Of a DNA stretch of 7,363 nt, positions 1 through 5,239 are shown piece after piece (position 1 is the first letter of the stretch; each line of letters opens with the position of its first letter). The notes below the pieces were generated by a model, which worked only from the letters and a program-made list of their open reading frames with translations, did no database searches and had not been told where the DNA came from. The DNA is taken from contig CANQLQ010000097.1 in the NCBI GenBank assembly GCA_947624755.1, positions 1 through 7,363 on the forward strand, in the 5' to 3' direction. Source of the stretch: an uncultured Clostridia bacterium. Its GTDB lineage: Bacteria > Bacillota > Clostridia > Oscillospirales > Acutalibacteraceae. The position numbers and the translations under genes are program-made.

Positions 1-27
1 TACGTAAGACAAAGTCAAAAACGCAGG

Positions 28-121
28 CAATACTTTGTGTATTGACGAGTATTTTGGCAAAGTATTACGGAATATTTGCAAACAAGATGAGTATTAAGCC
101 TTAAGCGTGATTTAATCAGAG
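28..121. repeat. Direct repeat, copy 1 (~94 bp)
   Basis: This copy matches 197-290 at 85 of 94 positions with no gaps, by eye, at a fixed offset of 169 bp. The nine substitutions are scattered. The unit carries several short hairpins: CAATAC pairs with GTATTG at its left end, and TATTTT with AAAGTA around a GGC loop. No open reading frame in it looks real. It is probably a small non-coding repeat family of the host genome or an old duplication; no family name is claimed. Confidence 0.85.
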
Positions 122-196
122 CTTCCTTTCTTAAAGGGCGTCTTTTGGCGTCCTTTTGTTGTAAGCGAAAGGGCGAATCTTGCCAAGTGTCCGCCA

Positions 197-290
197 CAAT
201 ACTTAGTGTATTGCCGGGTATTTTGGCAAAGTATTACGCAATATTTGCAAGCAAGATGAATATTAAGCCCTAAGCTTGATTTAATTAGAG
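197..290. repeat. Direct repeat, copy 2 (~94 bp)
   Basis: This is the second copy of the unit at 28-121, in the same orientation. The copies are separated by 75 bp of unrelated sequence that has its own small hairpin (CCTTT/AAAGG near 125-137). Copy 2 ends about 80 bp before the -35 box of the large surface-protein gene. Similarity stops at both ends: the bases just outside the two copies do not match. That argues for a discrete unit rather than a longer tandem duplication. Confidence 0.85.
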
Positions 291-372
291 ATTACTTAAT
301 GGTAAAAATAAACAAATTTAAACTTTTTATATATACAATATAAACAATTTTTAATAAACTGTAAATTTTTGC

Positions 373-401
373 TTGAAATGCATTTATTTCTACGATATAA
401 T
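373..401 (+). promoter_or_regulatory. Sigma-A type promoter of the surface-protein gene
   Basis: A -35 box TTGAAA (373-378) is followed after exactly 17 bp by a perfect -10 box TATAAT (396-401). Transcription would start near 408, giving a leader of about 77 nt before the ATG at 485. The surroundings are AT-rich, as expected for a strong clostridial promoter, but AT-richness also raises the chance of a fortuitous match. Spacing and position relative to the gene make it the best candidate. Confidence 0.7.
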
Positions 402-424
402 AAATTAAAGTGTATTTTATATAT

Positions 425-436
425 TTGTATATACAA
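425..436. promoter_or_regulatory. 12 bp perfect palindrome in the leader (possible operator)
   Basis: TTGTATATACAA is identical to its own reverse complement and lies about 17-28 bp downstream of the predicted transcription start. Part of it belongs to a 12 bp direct repeat, TATATACAATAT, found at 330-341 and again at 428-439, so copies flank the promoter. This would suit a dimeric repressor or DNA looping, but AT-rich sequence produces such matches easily. No regulator is encoded nearby. Confidence 0.3.
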
Positions 437-484
437 TATGAATATGTATAAATCATTTTTATTATTTTTTAGGAGGTAAATACG

Positions 485-568
485 ATGCTAAAAACATCAA
501 AGAAAATGTTAGCATGGCTTCTTGCTGTCATGATGTTTGTCAGTATAGTTCCCATAAGCTCTTTTGCG
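485..568 (+). other. Signal peptide (residues 1-28)
   Basis: Residues 1-7 carry three lysines. Residues 8-27 are strongly hydrophobic with Trp, Leu, Val, Met and Phe. The sequence S26-F27-A28 before W29 fits a type I signal peptidase site. There is no lipobox cysteine at the cleavage site, so the product is not a lipoprotein. Sec export across the single membrane is the expected route. Confidence 0.88.
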
Positions 569-3500
569 TGGGATACCGGTTTGACTTTTTACAAAAAAAA
601 CGACAGTTGGAGCGATTATCCGGGCAAATATTCTGCATACGTTCATACCGGTACCACTGACTATGCCGGTATTGTGCTCAAGGAAGTTGATAACAAAGGT
701 GTAATTAATGTTGCAAAAGGATCACCTTTCCAAATAACTCTTAGTTTTGGCACATGGATTTCAACCGCTGCTTCGGGCGGTACTCCTCAAGACAAAAATT
801 TGCATTGGCATTACGGAAACGGAACAGATTATGCCCTTACTTCCGCTGACGGACAAAAAAATCCCGCTCTTACTGCTTGGGAAGCTTTTTATGGTACTGA
901 CTATTCAAAAACAATTCACAGTAATATCACCGGAGACTTTGCTACCCATAATTATCTTGATAAATTCAGGGGCAGAGCAGAAGAAGGCGGTAAAAACGAG
1001 GCATACGGTATATTCCACTTCGATACGTCAAGCTTTCCTCAACTTAATACTGCCGGTCAATATAAAATCAGGCTTGCTCCGACAATTTGTATGAGCCAGT
1101 GGAAATACTGGGCAGGTTCCGGCAACTCTTGGAATAGTATTTATGGTTGGGGTAATGCAAGATGGGCTATTCAAAATAACAAAAATGTTGAAGAAAGAAC
1201 TATTGAAATAACTGTCAATGTTTGCGAATATGAGTTTCATAGACATGATGGTCATGTACAAAAAGTACCTGCCGCAAGTTATGATGCAGCTCTTAAAAGC
1301 GCACCGCTTAACACAACGCCTACATACACTTATAACGGCAACAACGGCGATACTCACACAAAAACAACTTACACTTGGCCGACCTCGGTTAATTCGTCCA
1401 ATGGTGGTACTATAGTTGTTAACGAAGTTGCAACTAATTCACAGGAAAATTGTAAATTTGGCCGTGAAACAGTTATTGACGCGGCAACCTGCGCAAATGA
1501 AGGTCATTCAAGCAAAACTTGCGAATACTGTCAAGGTGTTAAAAATATTGTTACTCCAAAAAGTGAAAAACACAGTGGAGAGAAAACACTTCCTGCTGTA
1601 CCAGCAACCTGCACCGAGACAGGTTTGGAAGCCGGTGTAGAATGTACGGTTTGCGGCCAAATAGTTGTTCCTCAAAAAGAAACACCGATGATTCCCCACA
1701 ATTATTCTAAACATGATGCTAAAGCACCAACCTGTGACCAACCGGGTAATAAGGATTACTGGAAATGTACAGTATGTAAAAAAGTCTTTGATTATGAGAC
1801 TTATGAGGAAGTTTCCCCTGAATCTGTAATAATTGAAAAAACTTCTATCCATACACAAGGTACGCCCGCTACCTGTACAAAATCTGCGGTATGTTCGGTT
1901 TGCGGTCAAGAGTACGGCGAACCTCTCGGTCATAATTATCAGAATGTTGAAGCAAGAGAGCCAAGCTGTGCAAATCCGGGCTGGAATGCATATCAGAAAT
2001 GTAGTAGGTGCGGTGAAAACAACAAGGTTGAAATCCCCGCAACAGGTAGACATGTTGTTGGCGTAGAAGCAACCTGTAAGACACGTGCAAAATGTGATAT
2101 TTGCGGTCAGTATTTTGGTAGTCCCGATCCAAGTAAACACAACTTTGAAACCTATGTTTCAAACAATGATGCAACCTGTCTAAAAGACGGAACAAAAACA
2201 GCACGATGTAAAAACGGCTGCGGCGAAACGGACACTATTGACGACCCGAAAACAAAGAAAGAACATAGCTACACAGGCGAACCTAAGTCTAACGGCAACG
2301 GAACACACTCACTCAAATGCGTAAACGGTTGTGATAATTACGGCGGAGAAACAGAATGCTCAGGCACAGAAGCTACTTGCTCAAAAAAAGCAGTCTGCTC
2401 TACCTGTAACGCTGAATTTGGTGACTATAATGAAAATAATCACAAAAACACAACAGTATTACAAGGCAGTCCCGCCGATTGCGGACATGACGGACTTGGA
2501 GAAGGTCTATACTGTAATGACTGTAAAAAGACAGTTAAAAATCAAGAATTAATTCCTGCAACAGGGAAACACACGGTCGGAACTCCTGCAAACTGCGTTG
2601 ATAAAGCTCTTTGCTCTGTTTGCGGACAGTCATTTGGAGACATAGATTCCGATAACCATAAACATATTGTTGATGATCCACTTGTTGAACCGTCTTGCGG
2701 TACACCGGGACATCAAGCAGGTAAAAAGTGCGATGCCTGCGGTGTTGTCACTGAACAGGGTGCAGAGATTCCCGCAACACAGTCACATCAAGGCGGAAAA
2801 GCAACTTGTACAGAACAGGCAAAATGTGATATTTGCGGTACACCTTACGGCGAACTTGCCGACCACGAGGGCGGCGAGGCATCTTGTACACAAAAAGCTA
2901 TCTGTGACAACTGTCACCAGCCTTACGGCGAACTCCTTCCACATGAATTTGAAAATTTTGAAGCTAAAAATCCGACTTGTACCGAAGTTGGTTGGGATGC
3001 ATATCAGGTCTGCAAAAACTGTAAACTTTCAACGAAGGAAGAAATTCCTGCAACCGGTCACAGCATGACAAAAACCGAAGCTAAAGAGCCTACTTGTGAA
3101 GAAAATGGTAATGATGCTTACTGGTACTGCTCAAATTGCGAAAAGTATTTTAAAGATGGCGACGGTAATAACGAAACCACGCTCAACGAATCCATAAAAG
3201 AAGCAAAGGGTCACGATTATAAGGAAACAGATAAACGTGAACCAAGCTGTACAGAAGAGGGCTATATCACTTACACCTGTCAAAATGATTCAACCCATAC
3301 ATATACAGAGAAAATTGCAAAACTACATCACGTAGACGAAGACAGAGACGGATTCTGCGATAAATGCGGCAATCCTCAGCACAACTTCACAACCGGTAAC
3401 GACAGAAAAGTATATAAAGAAGCAACCTGTACAGAAACCGGACTTCTTTGCCATTACTGCGAAGATTGCGGCGAATTTGATGTTGAACATGATACCGTCA

Positions 3501-4078
3501 TCATTCCGGTCAAACCGCACGAATTGCCCGCTGAACCGACAACAGTTACGCCGAGAACCTGCACAGAACCGGAGAAGCTTCATTACAATTGTGTAAACTG
3601 CGGTACGCAAGTAGTCAAAGACGGCAAAGACGCTATCGGACACAGTGCAAAATGGAAAGTTACCGTTGAATCTTGCAGCAGCTCAGTCGGAGAGTCTGAA
3701 CTTACCTGTGATCGCTGCGGTGAAGTGCTTGATGTAAAATACGGCGCAACAGCTTCGCATCATGTTGTATATGACGATCCTATTCCTGCAACTTGCATGA
3801 ATGTCGGTTATACACGCGGCTCACACTGCGATGTATGCGGTGAAGTTATCCTTGCACCTCAGGCAACAGAAAAAGCTCCTCATTATGACGGCAACCATGA
3901 CGGACTCTGCGACAATTGCCTGCAGCCTCTTCCGACTCAGCCGGGCGGCGGAAGCGACCATAGCTGTATATGCCATAAAGATGACTTCTTCAACAAGATT
4001 ATTTTCTCAATTGCAAAAGTATTCTGGAAGCTCTTCAAAATCAACAAGGTTTGTGCTTGCGGCAGTTTGCATTATTAA
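485..4078 (+). CDS. Large secreted cysteine-repeat surface protein (1197 aa)
   Basis: This is an exported protein of unknown function. The start is fixed by AGGAGG at 471-476, 8 nt before the ATG, and by a good signal peptide: KTSKK, then a hydrophobic core, with likely cleavage after S-F-A at residue 28. Residues 29-246 form an aromatic-rich, probably beta-type domain I do not recognise. Residues 247-330 are a linker with a degenerate repeat. From about 330 to 1145 there are some 20 cysteine units, each a lone Cys followed by CxxC. They come in a long form (Cys-x9/10-CxxC, often ending in IPATGH) and a short form (Cys-x5-CxxCG, then YGE). Residues 951-961 and 1135-1145 join a DxDxDG or DxNxDG loop to CDxC. 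The tail at 1159-1197 reads CxCHK, a hydrophobic stretch, KLF, then CxCGxxHY. I counted about 74 cysteines. There is no LPxTG motif, SLH domain or catalytic domain visible. The repeats resemble zinc-ribbon knuckles, but metal binding is inference; disulfides are an alternative. Confidence 0.9.
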   Translation: MLKTSKKMLAWLLAVMMFVSIVPISSFAWDTGLTFYKKNDSWSDYPGKYSAYVHTGTTDYAGIVLKEVDNKGVINVAKGSPFQITLSFGTWISTAASGGTPQDKNLHWHYGNGTDYALTSADGQKNPALTAWEAFYGTDYSKTIHSNITGDFATHNYLDKFRGRAEEGGKNEAYGIFHFDTSSFPQLNTAGQYKIRLAPTICMSQWKYWAGSGNSWNSIYGWGNARWAIQNNKNVEERTIEITVNVCEYEFHRHDGHVQKVPAASYDAALKSAPLNTTPTYTYNGNNGDTHTKTTYTWPTSVNSSNGGTIVVNEVATNSQENCKFGRETVIDAATCANEGHSSKTCEYCQGVKNIVTPKSEKHSGEKTLPAVPATCTETGLEAGVECTVCGQIVVPQKETPMIPHNYSKHDAKAPTCDQPGNKDYWKCTVCKKVFDYETYEEVSPESVIIEKTSIHTQGTPATCTKSAVCSVCGQEYGEPLGHNYQNVEAREPSCANPGWNAYQKCSRCGENNKVEIPATGRHVVGVEATCKTRAKCDICGQYFGSPDPSKHNFETYVSNNDATCLKDGTKTARCKNGCGETDTIDDPKTKKEHSYTGEPKSNGNGTHSLKCVNGCDNYGGETECSGTEATCSKKAVCSTCNAEFGDYNENNHKNTTVLQGSPADCGHDGLGEGLYCNDCKKTVKNQELIPATGKHTVGTPANCVDKALCSVCGQSFGDIDSDNHKHIVDDPLVEPSCGTPGHQAGKKCDACGVVTEQGAEIPATQSHQGGKATCTEQAKCDICGTPYGELADHEGGEASCTQKAICDNCHQPYGELLPHEFENFEAKNPTCTEVGWDAYQVCKNCKLSTKEEIPATGHSMTKTEAKEPTCEENGNDAYWYCSNCEKYFKDGDGNNETTLNESIKEAKGHDYKETDKREPSCTEEGYITYTCQNDSTHTYTEKIAKLHHVDEDRDGFCDKCGNPQHNFTTGNDRKVYKEATCTETGLLCHYCEDCGEFDVEHDTVIIPVKPHELPAEPTTVTPRTCTEPEKLHYNCVNCGTQVVKDGKDAIGHSAKWKVTVESCSSSVGESELTCDRCGEVLDVKYGATASHHVVYDDPIPATCMNVGYTRGSHCDVCGEVILAPQATEKAPHYDGNHDGLCDNCLQPLPTQPGGGSDHSCICHKDDFFNKIIFSIAKVFWKLFKINKVCACGSLHY
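1490..3919 (+). repeat. Cysteine-knuckle repeat array within the large protein
   Basis: The coding repeats span residues 336-1145. Long units (Cys-x9/10-CxxC) begin at Cys 336, 376, 417, 495, 565, 666, 738, 832, 871, 922, 1026, 1064 and 1104. Short units (Cys-x5-CxxC) begin at Cys 464, 531, 632, 704, 775 and 801. From 464 to 775 long and short units mostly alternate. Unit 565 has CxxxC instead of CxxC, and unit 922 replaces the last Cys with a run ending in His. Cys 612-625 and 982-995 are irregular units. The repeats are diverged in both protein and DNA, so the array is old and not a recent tandem expansion. Confidence 0.85.
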
Positions 4079-4087
4079 TTAGCGTAT

Positions 4088-4112
4088 GGGCGACCCCGTG
4101 TGGTCGCCCTTT
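4088..4112 (+). terminator. Hairpin after the surface-protein stop codon; possible terminator
   Basis: GGGCGACC (4088-4095) pairs perfectly with GGTCGCCC (4102-4109) around a 6 nt loop, ten bases after the stop codon of the large gene. Only three T residues follow, so it is a weak intrinsic terminator by the usual rule. It is also the left end of the MITE-like element, which means the gene may have acquired its transcript end from the insertion. A second, weaker hairpin with a T run (AGATT/AATCT, 4341-4363) lies further down and could assist. Confidence 0.45.
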
Positions 4113-4303
4113 GCGTGTATAAAAAAGTTTATGTCGCTTGGAATATGCACAAAATAAGGGAAACCCCCGGCGAGAATCCCCGCCGAAAAACAGTCCGGCG
4201 GACAGTTTTTTGTCTGCTTCGCATACATTTCCCCTGACAGGGAAATTACCTTTTAAAAAGTCGGGCGGAAACTTTTATTGCAAAACAGTTTATATACAGA
4301 CCG

Positions 4304-4327
4304 GGGGCGACCACATGGGGTCGCCCC
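4304..4327. repeat. Right-end palindrome of the MITE-like element
   Basis: GGGGCGACC (4304-4312) pairs with GGTCGCCCC (4319-4327) around a 6 nt loop, ACATGG. The reverse complement of the left-end loop is ACACGG, one base different. The asymmetric loop therefore shows that the two ends are in inverted orientation. No T run follows, so it is not a terminator on the + strand. Confidence 0.8.
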
Positions 4328-4383
4328 TACAATATGTGCGAGATTTTTTAGTTAATCTTTTTTGAGATTTTTAGTGTATTATA

Positions 4384-4412
4384 TTGACAAAACCTGCAAT
4401 AATCTATATAAT
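4384..4412 (+). promoter_or_regulatory. Consensus sigma-A promoter of the yceD-rpmF operon
   Basis: A perfect -35 box TTGACA (4384-4389) and a perfect -10 box TATAAT (4407-4412) are separated by exactly 17 bp. Start of transcription is expected near 4418-4419, giving a leader of about 20 nt with GAGGTGA (4428-4434) before the ATG at 4438. A full consensus promoter fits strong constitutive expression of a ribosomal protein operon. It lies about 54 bp outside the MITE-like element. Confidence 0.88.
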
Positions 4413-4437
4413 ATTAGTCGTTAATATGAGGTGAGTT

Positions 4438-4929
4438 ATGTTTATAGCACTTGAAAGTCTGTTCGGCGGCGCAATTGAGATAATAGAACTCGATTATGAA
4501 TTTGATTTTTCAAAAGAAGAATACAACGGTGTGTTTCCATTCACAACACCTGTTAAACTTCTCGGAAAAATCACAAACAGAGCCGGAGTTGTTGAGATTG
4601 ATGCTGTTGCTTCTTTCGATTTCACCGCACCGTGCGATCGTTGTGCGGCGGTTACAACAAAGCGATTTGAAGTGCCTGTAAAGCACGGACTTGTTTCAAG
4701 CCTTAATGATGACGGCAATGATGATTATATTGTTGTCGAAAATATGTCTCTTGAGCTTGACCGGCTTACCTTAGAAGACATCTATTTGTTTTTGCCGAGT
4801 AAGTTTTTGTGCAGCCCGGACTGCAAAGGACTTTGCTCAAAGTGCGGAACAAATCTGAATGAAAAGTCATGTGATTGTAAAAAGGATATAGATCCCAGGC
4901 TTGAAATTTTGCTTTCATTTAATGACTGA
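4438..4929 (+). CDS. yceD: YceD/DUF177 family protein (23S rRNA accumulation)
   Basis: This 163-residue protein matches the DUF177/YceD family, which is linked in bacteria and plastids to accumulation of 23S rRNA and is usually encoded just before rpmF, as here. The N-terminus (ALESLFGGAIEIIELDYEF) has the expected family pattern, and a CDRC knuckle lies at residues 66-69. The C-terminal signature is clear: Cys 125, 129, 133 and 136 in a CxxDCKGLCxxCG pattern, then LN, then CDC at 145-147, then DPRLEILL. The cysteines probably bind zinc, by inference. The ATG at 4438 has GAGGTGA just upstream and lies about 20 nt from the predicted transcription start, so an upstream start is unlikely. It is separated from rpmF by 41 bp without a terminator, so the two should be co-transcribed. 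The gene name follows the E. coli locus and the biochemical role is incompletely known. Confidence 0.92.
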   Translation: MFIALESLFGGAIEIIELDYEFDFSKEEYNGVFPFTTPVKLLGKITNRAGVVEIDAVASFDFTAPCDRCAAVTTKRFEVPVKHGLVSSLNDDGNDDYIVVENMSLELDRLTLEDIYLFLPSKFLCSPDCKGLCSKCGTNLNEKSCDCKKDIDPRLEILLSFND

Positions 4930-4955
4930 TTTAGTTAATTATTTAATATTATTAT

Positions 4956-4964
4956 AAGGAGGTG
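4956..4964 (+). promoter_or_regulatory. Ribosome binding site that decides the rpmF start
   Basis: AAGGAGGTG is a near-perfect Shine-Dalgarno sequence. Its AGGAGG core (4957-4962) is 8 nt from the ATG at 4971. An in-frame GTG at 4962 lies inside the site itself and so cannot be the start. The family N-terminus MAVPKRR also begins at 4971. Confidence 0.9.
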
Positions 4965-4970
4965 CTGGTA

Positions 4971-5159
4971 ATGGCAGTACCAAAGAGAAGAGTATCAAAG
5001 GCAAGAAGAGACAAGAGACGTTCAAATGTTTGGAAGCTTGACGCTCCGACACTTGTAAGATGTAAGAATTGCGGAAAGCTAACTGTTCCTCACAAGGTAT
5101 GCGGCAGCTGCGGTTATTATAAAGGCAAAGCTGTTATCGCTATGGATGATGAGGACTAA
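4971..5159 (+). CDS. rpmF: 50S ribosomal protein L32
   Basis: This 62-residue protein is bacterial L32 (bL32), a structural component of the large ribosomal subunit near the peptidyl transferase region. The basic N-terminus MAVPKRRVSKARRDKRR is diagnostic. Residues 31-47 carry two CxxC pairs (Cys 31/34 and 44/47), so this is the zinc-ribbon (C+) form. Low-zinc paralogues of some ribosomal proteins lack these cysteines; no such paralogue lies in this window. The start at 4971 is set by the ribosome binding site and by family N-termini rather than by the in-frame GTG 9 nt upstream. It follows yceD in the common yceD-rpmF order. The fatty-acid genes plsX and fabH, which follow rpmF in many bacteria, are absent; a DUF512 gene comes next instead. 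Confidence 0.98.
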   Translation: MAVPKRRVSKARRDKRRSNVWKLDAPTLVRCKNCGKLTVPHKVCGSCGYYKGKAVIAMDDED

Positions 5160-5180
5160 GTCTTTGAACTTTATTTATTT

Positions 5181-5225
5181 AAGGTAGGGGAGCAGTTCTG
5201 CTTTCTCTGCCTTTTAAATTTTTTT
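5181..5225 (+). terminator. Intrinsic terminator or attenuator after rpmF
   Basis: A long hairpin runs from AAGG (5181) to CCTT (ending 5213). The inner stem AGCA/TGCT surrounds a 4 nt loop (5195-5198). About ten outer pairs follow, with several G-T wobbles and one bulged T. The T-rich stretch TTTT-AAA-TTTTTTT follows to 5225. It is well placed to end the yceD-rpmF transcript, 21 bp after the rpmF stop. The last T directly abuts the GGGAGG ribosome binding site of the next gene, so read-through would make it an attenuator for that gene. No clear promoter lies between rpmF and the DUF512 gene. Confidence 0.75.
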
Positions 5226-5239
5226 GGGAGGTAAAATGT

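Larger units (their letters stand above)
1..484. other. Non-coding upstream region with repeats and AT-rich leader
   Basis: This 484 bp stretch has no believable gene. The left 290 bp holds the two direct repeats and their spacer. From about 291 to 470 the sequence becomes very AT-rich and contains the promoter, a 12 bp palindrome and the ribosome binding site of the next gene. A 60-codon reading frame on the minus strand (15-197) lies mostly in repeat and spacer sequence and is not supported. I recognised no riboswitch or RNA gene, though the hairpins in the repeats could be transcribed. Confidence 0.7.
4084..4330. mobile_element. MITE-like element with terminal inverted repeats (~247 bp)
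   Basis: The left end (4084-4121) and the reverse complement of the right end (4293-4330) match at 31 of 38 positions without gaps. The match includes GTA, the GGGCGACCCC run, TGTGGTCGCCC and an inner TGTATA. The inside holds further hairpins: CGGCG/CGCCG (4168-4185), TGTCTGC/GCATACA with one mismatch around a TTC loop (4211-4227), and ATTTCCC/GGGAAAT (4227-4246). No transposase gene is present, and a 75-codon frame across it (4138-4365, TTG start) does not look like a protein. No clear target-site duplication is visible. The element is either a non-autonomous transposon remnant or a paired palindromic repeat of the BIME type. Confidence 0.65.

Noticed and set aside
15..197. 60-codon reading frame on the minus strand
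   Set aside because: It lies over repeat copy 1 and its spacer, has no convincing ribosome binding site and no recognisable protein features; a by-product of the non-coding repeat.
1508..2140. 210-codon minus-strand frame inside the large gene
   Set aside because: Antisense shadow of the cysteine-repeat coding region; its length comes from the codon pattern of the repeats and it has no start context or known domain.
2903..2917. CDNCH (residues 807-811) as a heme-binding CxxCH, making the protein a cytochrome
   Set aside because: It is the only CxxCH among about 20 CxxC knuckles, and the neighbouring units have Gly, Lys or Asn after the second Cys. The pattern is that of the repeat family, not of a multiheme cytochrome.
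1490..3919. Cysteine repeats as a tandem DNA repeat or CRISPR-like array
   Set aside because: The units have diverged at the DNA level and vary in length, and the reading frame is continuous; it is a protein repeat.
4138..4365. 75-codon reading frame with a TTG start
   Set aside because: It runs through the hairpins and right end of the MITE-like element, lacks a ribosome binding site and reads as low-complexity Pro/Ser-rich sequence produced by the palindromes.
4962..4970. GTG at 4962 as the rpmF start
   Set aside because: The GTG overlaps the Shine-Dalgarno sequence, and all family members begin with the MAVPKRR sequence encoded from 4971.
4938..5159. Shared zinc-regulation theme between the cysteine-rich secreted protein, YceD and the C+ form of L32
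   Set aside because: All three are rich in CxxC, but no Zur-type operator or C- L32 paralogue is seen, and the secreted gene has its own promoter and is separated by the MITE-like element; coincidence is the simpler reading.
5164..5192. TTGAAC as a -35 box for the DUF512 gene
   Set aside because: At 17 bp spacing the -10 position falls in GGGGAG inside the terminator hairpin, so no promoter can be supported.
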